A stretch of DNA of 64,000 nucleotides from assembly GCF_008086165.1 (NCBI RefSeq), contig NZ_VSKL01000001.1:558001-622000 (forward strand), given 5' to 3'. This document shows, one piece after another, positions 45,723 to 55,012 of the stretch (positions are counted from its first letter, which is position 1; every line of letters starts with the position of its first letter). A model generated the notes under the pieces. It saw only the letters and a list, made by a program, of their open reading frames with translations, was not told where the DNA came from and did not search any database. This DNA comes from Algorimicrobium algoritergicola. GTDB taxonomy: Bacteria > Bacteroidota > Bacteroidia > Flavobacteriales > Flavobacteriaceae. The position numbers and the translations under genes are program-made.

Positions 45723-46244
45723 TTATTCTGGTTTTTTATAATCCGCATTTAATGCATCTAAAATCTCTTTAGTCAGATCATTTTTATCATCACCATACAT
45801 CACACTTCCTGCTTCATTGCTACCTAAAATGTATGTGTAGCCGTTTTTCTTACCGTAATCTTTTACGTACTCACGTACTTTTTTAATCAGGGTATCAATC
45901 GTTTGTTGGCTTTCCTCTTGAATCTTACTCTCCTCCAATTGGATACGTTGCTGCAACATTTGTTGTTTCTGTCCTAAAGCTTGATATTCAGCTTGCGCTT
46001 GATCTTGTTTCATGCTTTGTGCTTTTAATTGAAATGCTTGTGCTTCTTGTTGAAACGCTTGACCAATACTATCGGTTCTTTTTTCAAAAGCATCAATTTT
46101 AGTTTTGAATTCTGCTTCAATGTCAATTTTTTCTTGGTAGTCATTCACCAAGTCCTTATTATTTACAAAACCAATTTTTTGATTTTCCGTGTTACAAGAC
46201 ACGGCAGTTAAAAATAATAAGAATACTACGAATATGTTTTTCAT
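45723..46244 (-). CDS. OmpH/Skp family periplasmic chaperone-like lipoprotein
   Basis: The 173-aa protein begins MKNIFVVFLLFLTAVSC, a lipoprotein signal with cysteine at 17, followed by GFVNNKDLVNDYQEK and a long, glutamine-rich coiled coil (about 40-125), then a small C-terminal part YTYILGSNEAGSVMYG. This is the OmpH/Skp pattern; Skp-type proteins escort outer-membrane proteins. The open frame extends to 46277, but a TAnnTTTG element lies at 46275-46282, so ATG 46244 is the start. The lipid anchor differs from soluble E. coli Skp. Confidence 0.85.
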   Translation of the reverse strand: MKNIFVVFLLFLTAVSCNTENQKIGFVNNKDLVNDYQEKIDIEAEFKTKIDAFEKRTDSIGQAFQQEAQAFQLKAQSMKQDQAQAEYQALGQKQQMLQQRIQLEESKIQEESQQTIDTLIKKVREYVKDYGKKNGYTYILGSNEAGSVMYGDDKNDLTKEILDALNADYKKPE

Positions 46245-46274
46245 GATCTGATTTTTAATTTTTTTAAATCGGCA

Positions 46275-46282
46275 CAAATGTA
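46275..46282 (-). promoter_or_regulatory. -7 promoter element of the OmpH gene
   Basis: TACATTTG on the minus strand matches TAnnTTTG, 30 nt upstream of the ATG at 46244. Confidence 0.5.
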
Positions 46283-46478
46283 ATAAAGTAAATAGTTTGT
46301 TTTTAAAAAAGGTGCAATTTTTACGCTATAAACATAAATTATAACAAATTAATAATCTATAACAAAAATTGATTGAAAACGACTTGTTTATACGATGCTT
46401 TAAAAAGAGTTGAAAGTTTTTGAAGCACAGAATATGCAGAAGCCTTAAAAATGGGCTTATTTCGCCTTAAATTGCGTT

Positions 46479-47330
46479 TTAAGCCTTTTTTACAACATAA
46501 ATAAGCGAAGAATAGGCGCCAGACCGTTTAGCCGCGCGATTAGAACGAAATCCAATTCTAAATGCCTTTAAAAAATTCATTTTCCCTGTTTTATATTTTT
46601 CAGAAAGTAGACTAACATAATATGCATCAAAAATCATGGGTTTTGTTTCCACAATTTTTAAACCCTGTTTCTCCATTAATTGCTTCATGCCTTTTTCTGA
46701 AAAATGCCAAAGATGTCTTGGCACATCATAGGCTGCCCAAAAATTCTGGTAGTATTCAGCATCGTAACTATTATAATTAGGAACAGCAATAATCAAAGTT
46801 CCGGAATTTCTTAATAGTCTTTTATATGAAATGATCTGTTCTTGAAAATCTGGCAAATGTTCTAATACATGCCAAAGGGTAATAACCTCAAAACTTTCAT
46901 TTTTTAAATTAGAAAGTTCATGTGCATCTTGAACGGCATCCTGTGTTTTACCATTTGCTATTTTACGTGCTTCTGCATTAGGTTCAATTCCAGAAACTGT
47001 CCAATTATTCTGTTGCGCTGCTTGCAAAAAATCGCCAGTTCCACAACCAATATCTAATAACGATTTATCTGAAGTAGTATAAGAATTAATTAATTTCAGT
47101 TTGCGTTTTAGCGCAATGGAACGAATAGCATGGTACGCTTTTTCAAAGAGGTTTCGTTTAGAATCTGTGTGGGAAATATAATCTTCACTTTTATAATAAG
47201 CAGGTAAGTCTTCTAAATTAGGTTGTGGTGTTGTTACCAAAATTTCAAATTCTGGATGCCTTTCTAATTGAAATATTTCATTGGAAACGGAATAATCTTT
47301 AACCTGAAAATCTATTCTATTCGTACTCAC
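46479..47330 (-). CDS. Class I SAM-dependent methyltransferase
   Basis: The 283-aa protein has the SAM-binding motif LLDIGCGTGDFL near 90-101, the acidic strand end SGIEPNAEA near 115, and the post-I motif LWHVLEHLPD near 150. The segment NYNSYDAEYYQNFWAAYDVPRHLWHF is typical of the UbiG-like group found in polysaccharide and quinone pathways (quoted here in part: AAYDVPRHLWHF). The substrate is unknown. The start is GTG at 47330. It lies behind mnmG, separated by 77 nt holding a parS-like site. Confidence 0.87.
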   Translation of the reverse strand: MSTNRIDFQVKDYSVSNEIFQLERHPEFEILVTTPQPNLEDLPAYYKSEDYISHTDSKRNLFEKAYHAIRSIALKRKLKLINSYTTSDKSLLDIGCGTGDFLQAAQQNNWTVSGIEPNAEARKIANGKTQDAVQDAHELSNLKNESFEVITLWHVLEHLPDFQEQIISYKRLLRNSGTLIIAVPNYNSYDAEYYQNFWAAYDVPRHLWHFSEKGMKQLMEKQGLKIVETKPMIFDAYYVSLLSEKYKTGKMNFLKAFRIGFRSNRAAKRSGAYSSLIYVVKKA

Positions 47331-47384
47331 TTCTATTCTTTTACTATGCTTAATATTATGATTTTTGAAGAAAACACTCCGAAC

Positions 47385-47398
47385 GTTCCACGTGGAAC
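47385..47398. promoter_or_regulatory. parS-like palindrome downstream of mnmG
   Basis: GTTCCACGTGGAAC is a perfect 14-bp palindrome that matches the core of the ParB-binding consensus TGTTNCACGTGNAACA. It lies 10 nt behind the mnmG stop, between mnmG and the methyltransferase gene. A second copy lies upstream of mnmG. Confidence 0.75.
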
Positions 47399-47407
47399 AT
47401 TAAAAAA

Positions 47408-49279
47408 TTAGCGTCCTAAATAAACTAATAATACCGAAATATCACTTGGTGAAACACCACTAATTCGAGATGCTTGAGAAATAGTAACTGGTTGAATTTT
47501 ATTCAACTTACCACGTGCCTCCATACTCATAGATTGCATGTTTGTATAATCAAAATTCTTCGGTATTTTTATATTTTCTAGCCTCGTTAACTTATCCGCA
47601 TTGTTCTTTTCCTTATTAATATACCCAGCGTATTTAACTTGAATTTCGGCCTGCTCTATTTCTTCCGTATCCAAATTCTGTTCTATAATATACGCATCAA
47701 CACTTGCCACTTTACGCATATCATGTATGGTGATATTCGGTCTAGCAAATATTTTAAACATCTTATCAGATTGTGACATAGGTGCAGAATCATTCGCTTC
47801 CAAAATCGGATTTATCTCTTCTGGCTTAACACTAGTTTCTTTAAAAAAGTCAACAAAAGCTTCCGCCTTACTATGCTTTTCCTCCATACGTTTTAAACGC
47901 TTTTCTGATGCCAAACCTAAATCGAAAGCCATAGGTGTTAATCGGATATCCGCATTATCTTGACGCAACAATGTTCTATATTCCGCGCGAGATGTAAACA
48001 TTCTATAAGGCTCTTCGGTTCCCTTGGTAATCAAATCGTCCACCAAAACACCTATATACGCTTCACTTCTTGTTAGTATAAAAGGATCACGTTCTTGAAC
48101 TTTTAAGCTGGCATTAATTCCTGCCATTAATCCCTGAGAAGCGGCTTCCTCATAACCCGTAGTTCCATTAATTTGGCCTGCGAAATATAAACCTTCAACT
48201 AACTTGGTTTCTAATGTGTGTTGTAATTGTGTTGGTGGAAAATAATCGTATTCAATAGCATATCCTGGACGGAAAAATTTCACATTTTCAAAACCAGCAA
48301 CCGAACGCAATGCTTTAAATTGGACATCCTCTGGCAAGGATGTTGAGAAGCCATTTACATAATATTCTACGGTATCCCAACCTTCCGGCTCCACAAATAA
48401 TTGATGTCTATCTTTATCGGCAAACCTATTAATTTTATCTTCAATAGACGGACAATATCGCGGCCCTAAACTTTGAATCCGTCCGTTAAACATGGGAGAC
48501 CTATCAAAACCTTCACGCAGTAAATCATGAACCTCATTACTAGTATATGTTAGATGACAAGAGCGTTGTTTAGTTAACGGTTTAGTAACATCTAAATACG
48601 AGAATTTTTCTGGAACAGCATCACCTGGTTGCTCAACCATTTTAGAAAAATCTAATGAACGTCCATCTACTCGAGGCGGTGTTCCTGTTTTCATTCTACC
48701 AGATTCAAAACCTAATTGAACAAGTTGCTCCGTGATTCCGGTTGCAGCTCTTTCGCCCGCTCGTCCACCACCAAAATTTTTGTCACCAATATGAATTAAA
48801 CCATTTAAAAAAGTACCATTCGTTAGAACAACACTTTTGGTTCTTATCTCTATTCCTAACGACGTTTTTACACCAACAACTTTATGATTTTCTACTATTA
48901 ATCCTGAAACCATTTCCTGATAGAAATCCAAATTTTTAGTTTGCTCTAACATATTCCGCCAATCTTCAGCAAAACGCATCCGGTCACTTTGAACCCGTGG
49001 ACTCCACATAGCAGGTCCTTTAGACTTGTTTAGCATTTTAAACTGAATAGCAGACGTATCACTTACAATACCACTATAACCTCCCAGCGCATCAATTTCA
49101 CGAACAATCTGACCTTTAGCAATTCCACCCATAGCAGGATTGCATGACATTTGCGCAATATTTTGCAAATTCATGGTTATAAGAAGCGTTTTACTTCCCA
49201 TATTGGCAGCAGAAGCAGCAGCCTCACTTCCAGCGTGACCTCCTCCTACTACAATTACATCGTAAACTTCGTTAAACAT
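47408..49279 (-). CDS. mnmG: tRNA uridine-5-carboxymethylaminomethyl modification enzyme
   Basis: With MnmE this FAD protein installs the cmnm5 group on U34 of some tRNAs. The 623-aa protein has the FAD motif GGGHAGSEAA near 11-20, SCNPAMGGIAKG near 48, and GYEEAASQGLMAGINA near 377, plus the C-terminal helical domain. The frame is open to a TTG at 49321 (MFHVEQ...), but those codons are the parS-like palindrome; the ATG at 49279 is the real start and gives normal length. The gene has parS-like sites on both sides. Confidence 0.96.
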   Translation of the reverse strand: MFNEVYDVIVVGGGHAGSEAAASAANMGSKTLLITMNLQNIAQMSCNPAMGGIAKGQIVREIDALGGYSGIVSDTSAIQFKMLNKSKGPAMWSPRVQSDRMRFAEDWRNMLEQTKNLDFYQEMVSGLIVENHKVVGVKTSLGIEIRTKSVVLTNGTFLNGLIHIGDKNFGGGRAGERAATGITEQLVQLGFESGRMKTGTPPRVDGRSLDFSKMVEQPGDAVPEKFSYLDVTKPLTKQRSCHLTYTSNEVHDLLREGFDRSPMFNGRIQSLGPRYCPSIEDKINRFADKDRHQLFVEPEGWDTVEYYVNGFSTSLPEDVQFKALRSVAGFENVKFFRPGYAIEYDYFPPTQLQHTLETKLVEGLYFAGQINGTTGYEEAASQGLMAGINASLKVQERDPFILTRSEAYIGVLVDDLITKGTEEPYRMFTSRAEYRTLLRQDNADIRLTPMAFDLGLASEKRLKRMEEKHSKAEAFVDFFKETSVKPEEINPILEANDSAPMSQSDKMFKIFARPNITIHDMRKVASVDAYIIEQNLDTEEIEQAEIQVKYAGYINKEKNNADKLTRLENIKIPKNFDYTNMQSMSMEARGKLNKIQPVTISQASRISGVSPSDISVLLVYLGR

Positions 49280-49302
49280 GTCTACTGGATTTATATGATT
49301 GA

Positions 49303-49322
49303 ATTGTTCCACGTGGAACAAT
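49303..49322. promoter_or_regulatory. parS-like palindrome upstream of mnmG
   Basis: This is a perfect 20-bp palindrome whose core TGTTCCACGTGGAACA (49305-49320) matches the ParB-binding consensus TGTTNCACGTGNAACA at all 16 positions. It lies 23 nt before the mnmG ATG and within its predicted 5' leader. It is not coding, although it can be read as MFHVEQ. Confidence 0.8.
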
Positions 49323-49365
49323 GAATTTATAGTTTTACTTTTATCTTAGAGTTTAAAAAGAATTC

Positions 49366-49373
49366 CAAAATTA
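49366..49373 (-). promoter_or_regulatory. -7 promoter element of mnmG
   Basis: TAATTTTG on the minus strand matches TAnnTTTG. The predicted transcript start is upstream of the parS-like site. Confidence 0.5.
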
Positions 49374-49396
49374 AAAGTCTGCAAATATACGATATA

Positions 49397-49816
49397 TTAT
49401 GAGATATCTTTTAGCACCTTCAGATAGTGATTTTCCATACTTCGCATGGCTTCAGATTCAGCTTCCGATTTATCTTTATAACCACAATAATGTAACACAC
49501 CATGAACCATAACCCGATGCAACTCATCACTAAAAGACGCCTTGAAATCTTGCGCATTATCAGCTACACGTTCAGTGGAAATATAAATATCCCCCTGTAT
49601 GACATTTCCTACAGTATAATCAAAACTGATAACATCGGTTAGGGTGTCGTGATCGAGATATTCCACATTTAAATTATGTAAATAATCATCATCACAAAAA
49701 ATATAGTTGATTTCACCCAACTCAAAATTTTCAGAAACAATCACACGTTCTATCCAAGTTTGCAGTATTTGAATATTATCTATTTCAAAATCGTTTTCGT
49801 AATTAAAACTAATCAT
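49397..49816 (-). CDS. ybeY: Endoribonuclease YbeY (16S rRNA maturation)
   Basis: The 139-aa protein has the YbeY fold motifs NYIFCDDDYLHNLN near 37-50, TDVISFDY near 60-67 and the metal site HGVLHYCGYKD at 105-115. The usual pattern is H-x3-H-x5-H; here the third histidine is D115, which I believe is normal in Bacteroidota. It would take part in 16S rRNA 3'-end processing. It overlaps the DUF4175 gene by 8 nt and shares its operon. Confidence 0.92.
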   Translation of the reverse strand: MISFNYENDFEIDNIQILQTWIERVIVSENFELGEINYIFCDDDYLHNLNVEYLDHDTLTDVISFDYTVGNVIQGDIYISTERVADNAQDFKASFSDELHRVMVHGVLHYCGYKDKSEAESEAMRSMENHYLKVLKDIS

Positions 49817-52800
49817 TGGCTTTTTTAAAATACTCTTGAACTTTCTTTTTATAAACTGGCTGCAAAGGTAAACTTTGGCGATTTAAAATCTCAATGGTAT
49901 TGAAATATTGTTTAGCCGTGGGAATTTGATTATTCGTATTATTTTGAAATTCTTCACGATTTGTATTCGCTTTACGTTTCGTATCTTCACCTTGCTCCAG
50001 GGCTGCATTTTCCATTTTCAATAATTGATGCTGTAAATTCATCATTTTTTGAAGCGTTTGATTGGTAAAACCTTTATTCAATAAATCCATTTCCACGTCT
50101 TCCATCTGCTTTAAAATTGCATTACCAATACCATTTTTTCCTTCCTTGGCCAATTTATCTTGTAAAGCTTGACGGATTTCTTGCTGCTGCTGATATATTC
50201 TAAACAACTCCCCTTTACTAATTTCGCTGCCTTCACCTTCACCCATTTGGCTTCCTTCTTGATTGCCATTTTTACCTTCTTTTCCAGGCTTACCTTCTTG
50301 CCCACTTTTACCATCTTCACCAGGTTTATCGCCTTCTTTTTTGCCTTTTTCACCCTTCTCGCCTTCACCTTCGTCTTTGGGTTCACCTTTTTCACCCTTC
50401 TTCATGCCATCTTGCATTTCCTTATTCAATTCTTCCTGACTCTTTATAATATCTGGTAATCCTTGTTCAGGTTTTCCACCACTACCAGCTCCAGATGCTT
50501 GCATTTGCATCTGCATCTGATTCATAATATCACTTAAAAAATTAGCTAAATTATTAGCGGCTGTTATGGTGTATTGTTGATTAGCTATACCTTGATACAA
50601 TCTATTTTCCGAAAATTGCTCCAGCGATTTATCGATATTAAAAAACACGTCTGATATTTCCTTATTTACCGATTCTGATAATTTAGGTTGACGCAATGAT
50701 AAAGCAAAAAGACTATCATCCACGTGAGAGAAATGTTCTTTTAAATCGTTCTGTTTCCGTAAATAGGTGGCATATTTATTATGGTTAATTTCAATGCCTT
50801 TAAACCGTTCCATTAAATTTTCTTGATCGAATGAAAACAAGATAAGGTTATCTAAAATCTGACGCAACATATCCAGATCCTCCTGCATCTGCTCGCCTCC
50901 TCCAGATTGCATGGCCATCTTCATTTTCTCACCCATTTGTTTCATTTTCTCAGCAGCTTGCTTTTGCTTCTTTTGAGCATTTTGCTGATTCTTTTCAGCA
51001 TCTTCATCCTGATTTTGTCCTTCGTTTTCTTCTTTTTCGCCTAACTCATCAGAGGCTTCCTTTTGATCTTTTTTAATGGATTCTTCCTGCTTCTCATCAT
51101 TTGGAACATCCATAGGTTGTTTCAAATCCTGATTATCTTTTTGCAATTCTTCTAAAGACTTCTGAAAATCTTCAAACTTTTCGTTCAAATCATCTTGTGA
51201 TTCTTTGGTGTTTTTTTCTTTTGTCTCTTCAGCTAATTTCTCCTGTTCCTCTGCTAATTTTTCGAGATCTTGTTGTAGCTTTTCTAATTTTTTAGCCACA
51301 TAATATCGCTTCGTCAATTCCAATAATTGTTCTAAACTCCGCTTCTGATTTTTATTTTGTTTGGCTAGTTCTTCAAGTTTTTCACTTAATTCTTCTTTAT
51401 TGATTTTCTCTTGAAGTTTCTCCAACTCTTCCAAAAGTTTCTCATCCTTTTTAAGCTGCTCTTCATTTTCCTTTAAACGTTCCTTTAAATCTTCTTTAAA
51501 AATATCTTCTTCTTTATTTTCTTTTTGAAATTCCTCTAAATTTTCTTCTAATTTCTTATTGAAATTTTTCATCATGTCTTCCTGTTGCTTCTGACGCTTC
51601 AAAAAGTTTTCAAATTTCTTTTTATCATTGAAATTCAATTCGGATTTTTCTTTTTGTGTTTTAGAAAATTCTTCAAGCTCTTTTTCGCGCTCGCTCATTT
51701 TCTCCAAAGATTTATTTAAATCCTTAATGGTTTCATTTTGTTGTTGCAACTGTTTGTCTTCAGTTTCCGCTTGTGTTAACTTTCTATAGCTATAGGTCTT
51801 ACTTTTGGTGCTTTTAAAATTGCTAATAACATCATTATCAAATACTTGAAAGTATAAATCATAACTCACACCTTCAATAAGTTCCAAATTATTAGGAAAA
51901 GCGGTTATAAATTCACCAATATTCCCATTGGAAATAGGAATAGCTTCTGTTTTACGCTGTTTTTCATCAGCAGACGGATAGTAAACCAATTGCAACTTGC
52001 GTAAGCCATAATCATCCGTTGCTTGCCCATAGAAATACATGCTTTGTTGATTCATGCTGTCAATTTCCATCTTTACGCGAAGTTCTGGATAATCATCTTT
52101 TATAACATCAATAGAAAATGCCAAACGTTCATAATCTTTTAAAGAATTATTACTAGTAGATATGGTATAATCAAACGCATTATACACTGTTTTTGTTAGG
52201 TTGAAATCACCTGTATTTTCAGTTGCAAATTGTAACGTATCGGTTGTATACAATTGTACATTCTCCGTTGCTTTTGTTTGTAAGTTCCAGGATACTTTGG
52301 TGCCTTGAGGAATAACGGCATTTCCGGTTCCTGTTAATACTTCATCTACTTTATTAATGTAGGATGGATAATCTAAAACCATCTCGAACCCCATAATTGA
52401 TGGGACTTCAGAAACTTTTAGCACATACGGCTTTGAGGTTACCGAATTGGCATTAAGTTGGAATTCTATATCATTTTTTAAGCGACTAAAAACAAACTCG
52501 AAATCGCCAGCACCTTTTTGTTGCAGAAAATAGGTTTCATTATTATAGGTGATTTTAGCATTTTCAGGAATCACATTTCCTACGGTTTTCACGTGTAACG
52601 TAAAGTCTTTGTTTTCCGTTGTCGTTAAATTTTCATTCACTACAAAAAACTGAAAAGGCGCAGGTGGTTCATACGCCGTATTATGGTTAACAACGCGATT
52701 ATAACTATCGCTAAACCAACTTATTTGTCCTGATAAAACCGATAATAAAATAATAACTATAGGAATAGCAGCATATTTTACATAGCGTAAATTCTGCTTG

Positions 52801-53261
52801 AAATTGATGGCCAATTTAAAAGGAATAGGCTGTAATTCTTCAGATTTCTGATTGATACTTGCCAGTAATAATTCAGATTCAACACCTTGCTCTTTCAACT
52901 GTAAAACATTCAGCAATTTATCATTGACTTCAGGGAAATGTGTACCGATAATTTTGGAAGCTTGCACGTAATCTATTCCTTTTTTTAATTTAAATAGTTG
53001 CGCTAAAGGCATGGCTATAAATTTGATAAATAAGCCGATTTCAACTGCAACAAAAACCCAAAATAAAATAGTTCTAGACGTGGTATTTAGCCAAAAAACA
53101 TATTCAACGAATAGCGTAAATAGAAAGTATAGAAATCCAATAGCAAAAAATAATATGCTACCTTTTATAAGCTCGTTTGTGTAATAACGCCTTACAAAAG
53201 CTTCTAATTTCTGAAGAATGATATTAAAATGAGACACGTTTTTTATTGATTTTCTTTTCAA
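49809..53261 (-). CDS. DUF4175 family large membrane protein with coiled coil and collagen-like tract
   Basis: This is a 1150-aa protein. Two membrane helices lie near 37-80 and a third near 163-183; a beta-rich, probably periplasmic part covers about 190-500; a very long E/K/Q-rich coiled coil runs over about 505-790; and a glycine-rich tract with collagen-like G-x-x triplets (GEKGEPKDEGEGEKGEKGKK type) lies near 960-1025. I recognise the DUF4175 family of Bacteroidota, function unknown. Low-complexity parts make wrong-frame shadow ORFs common here. It heads an operon with ybeY. It is probably an envelope-spanning scaffold, which is my inference. Confidence 0.8.
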   Translation of the reverse strand: MKRKSIKNVSHFNIILQKLEAFVRRYYTNELIKGSILFFAIGFLYFLFTLFVEYVFWLNTTSRTILFWVFVAVEIGLFIKFIAMPLAQLFKLKKGIDYVQASKIIGTHFPEVNDKLLNVLQLKEQGVESELLLASINQKSEELQPIPFKLAINFKQNLRYVKYAAIPIVIILLSVLSGQISWFSDSYNRVVNHNTAYEPPAPFQFFVVNENLTTTENKDFTLHVKTVGNVIPENAKITYNNETYFLQQKGAGDFEFVFSRLKNDIEFQLNANSVTSKPYVLKVSEVPSIMGFEMVLDYPSYINKVDEVLTGTGNAVIPQGTKVSWNLQTKATENVQLYTTDTLQFATENTGDFNLTKTVYNAFDYTISTSNNSLKDYERLAFSIDVIKDDYPELRVKMEIDSMNQQSMYFYGQATDDYGLRKLQLVYYPSADEKQRKTEAIPISNGNIGEFITAFPNNLELIEGVSYDLYFQVFDNDVISNFKSTKSKTYSYRKLTQAETEDKQLQQQNETIKDLNKSLEKMSEREKELEEFSKTQKEKSELNFNDKKKFENFLKRQKQQEDMMKNFNKKLEENLEEFQKENKEEDIFKEDLKERLKENEEQLKKDEKLLEELEKLQEKINKEELSEKLEELAKQNKNQKRSLEQLLELTKRYYVAKKLEKLQQDLEKLAEEQEKLAEETKEKNTKESQDDLNEKFEDFQKSLEELQKDNQDLKQPMDVPNDEKQEESIKKDQKEASDELGEKEENEGQNQDEDAEKNQQNAQKKQKQAAEKMKQMGEKMKMAMQSGGGEQMQEDLDMLRQILDNLILFSFDQENLMERFKGIEINHNKYATYLRKQNDLKEHFSHVDDSLFALSLRQPKLSESVNKEISDVFFNIDKSLEQFSENRLYQGIANQQYTITAANNLANFLSDIMNQMQMQMQASGAGSGGKPEQGLPDIIKSQEELNKEMQDGMKKGEKGEPKDEGEGEKGEKGKKEGDKPGEDGKSGQEGKPGKEGKNGNQEGSQMGEGEGSEISKGELFRIYQQQQEIRQALQDKLAKEGKNGIGNAILKQMEDVEMDLLNKGFTNQTLQKMMNLQHQLLKMENAALEQGEDTKRKANTNREEFQNNTNNQIPTAKQYFNTIEILNRQSLPLQPVYKKKVQEYFKKAND

Positions 53262-53440
53262 CCTACTAAACTACAATTTTTTTTGGTCGATAATAATCTA
53301 TAATTGATAACATTATGTTAACAAAAGCGTCTTGAAAACAGGGTTTTACTCCAATTTGCACCAAATTTGATAAAAACATCAGGCTTTTATAAGTCACAAT
53401 ATTGAATTTATCCGCTTCTCTGTCGCTTTATGCTAATTTC

Positions 53441-53472
53441 TTTGCGGTTTGTTAATTGCTATTCTATCTTTG
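53441..53472 (+). promoter_or_regulatory. Promoter of gltX
   Basis: A TTTG at 53441-53444 (-33 element) and TATCTTTG at 53465-53472 (-7 element) are separated by 20 nt, the spacing expected in Bacteroidota. The start codon at 53492 follows 19 nt later. Confidence 0.65.
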
Positions 53473-53491
53473 CGCTATCAAAACAAAAAAC

Positions 53492-55012
53492 ATGTCAAAA
53501 CCCGTACGCGTGCGCTTTGCACCAAGTCCAACAGGACCTTTACATATAGGTGGTGTTCGCACAGCCCTTTTCAACTATTTATTTGCTAAAAAACACAACG
53601 GAACGTTTATACTTCGTATTGAAGATACGGATCAAAATCGTTTTGTTGAAGGTGCAGAAAACTACATTGAAGAATCTTTAAAATGGTGTGGTATTACGGT
53701 TGACGAAGGTGTAAATACCAACGAGAAATTTGGCCCATACAGACAAAGTGAGCGTAAAGAGATTTATAAAAAATATGCAGATCAGTTAATTGCGAATGGC
53801 AAAGCTTATTATGCATTTGATGCCGCAGACGATTTAGACACACACCGAAAAAATCATGAAGCTGAAGGGAAAACCTTTATTTACAATTGGCATAATCGTG
53901 AAAAAGGCCGTTTGGTAAACTCGCTCGTGCTGTCTGCTGAAGAAACGCAAGCAAAACTAGATGCTGGTGATGATTATGTGATTCGTTTTTTATCACCTCA
54001 AGATGAAACACTGCATTTAACAGATATAATTCGTGGTAAAATGACCATTGATACCAATATTTTAGATGATAAAGTATTGTTTAAAAGTGATGGTTTACCA
54101 ACCTATCATTTAGCCAATATTGTGGACGACCATTTAATGGAAATTTCCCATGTTATTCGTGGCGAAGAATGGTTACCATCTTTAGCATTGCATTATCAAT
54201 TATATGATGCTTTTGGTTGGGAAAAGCCTGAATTTGCACATTTACCATTGATTTTAAAACCAACCGGAAAAGGAAAGTTAAGCAAGCGCGATGGCGATAA
54301 ACTCGGTTTTCCTGTATTTCCATTGGCCTATAAAGATCATCAAACAGGCGATGTGTCTTTAGGCTATCGCGAAGCTGGTTATTTTCCAGAAGCTGTTGTC
54401 AACTTCCTAGCCTTTTTAGGTTGGAATCCAGGAACAGAACAGGAAATTTTTAGCATGGACGAGCTGATTGCTGCCTTCGATTTAAACCGTGTGAATAAAG
54501 CAGGAGCCCGTTTTGATCCAGACAAAACCAAATGGTTTAACCACCATTATATGCAAGAGCAATATAATGATGATTTAGCTATTACGTTCAAGCAAATTCA
54601 ACCAGAATTAGCCGAAATTGATGTGAATTATGTAGAACTCGTAGTCGCACTGATTAAAGAACGCGCAACCTTTGTTACTGATTTTTGGGCATTAAGTCAC
54701 TTTTTCTTCCAAACGCCAACCGATTTAGACGAAAAAGCGGTTAAAAAAGCATGGAAAGAGGATTCTCCAGAACTTATGACGCAAGTCGTTTCAGTTATTG
54801 AATCTGTGGAGGATTTTACAGTTGAAAACCTTCAAACTGAATTAAAAGGTTGGATTACCAAAAACGAAATAGGTTTTGGTAAAGTCATGATGCCCTTGCG
54901 ACTCGCGTTAGTTGGCGCCTTACAAGGACCTGAAGTGTTTGATATTATGTATTTAATTGGTAAAGAAGAAACCAAACGTCGTATTGAGAATTTGGTGAAT
55001 ACGTTAGGATAA
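53492..55012 (+). CDS. gltX: Glutamate--tRNA ligase
   Basis: This class I synthetase of 506 aa has the HIGH-type motif PSPTGPLHIGG at 10-20, the LRIEDTDQNR segment near 40-49, and the KMSKS-type motif GKLSKRDGD near 258. The frame is open to 53456, but a promoter element lies there, and MSKPVRVRFAPSPTG at 53492 is the usual start. No clear terminator follows; 185 nt of noncoding DNA separate it from the next gene. Confidence 0.97.
   Translation: MSKPVRVRFAPSPTGPLHIGGVRTALFNYLFAKKHNGTFILRIEDTDQNRFVEGAENYIEESLKWCGITVDEGVNTNEKFGPYRQSERKEIYKKYADQLIANGKAYYAFDAADDLDTHRKNHEAEGKTFIYNWHNREKGRLVNSLVLSAEETQAKLDAGDDYVIRFLSPQDETLHLTDIIRGKMTIDTNILDDKVLFKSDGLPTYHLANIVDDHLMEISHVIRGEEWLPSLALHYQLYDAFGWEKPEFAHLPLILKPTGKGKLSKRDGDKLGFPVFPLAYKDHQTGDVSLGYREAGYFPEAVVNFLAFLGWNPGTEQEIFSMDELIAAFDLNRVNKAGARFDPDKTKWFNHHYMQEQYNDDLAITFKQIQPELAEIDVNYVELVVALIKERATFVTDFWALSHFFFQTPTDLDEKAVKKAWKEDSPELMTQVVSVIESVEDFTVENLQTELKGWITKNEIGFGKVMMPLRLALVGALQGPEVFDIMYLIGKEETKRRIENLVNTLG

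Noticed and set aside
46278-46478. Possible small RNA or terminator behind the methyltransferase gene
   Set aside because: There are repeated GCCTTAAA-type words but no stable stem with a T-run, so I could not support a feature.
50111-50395. Lysine-rich open frame (94 aa) within the DUF4175 gene
   Set aside because: It is a shadow frame of the glycine/glutamate/lysine-rich tract, with no start signal of its own.
50169-50459. Phenylalanine-rich plus-strand frame (96 aa)
   Set aside because: It is the antisense of the same low-complexity tract and is not a membrane protein gene.
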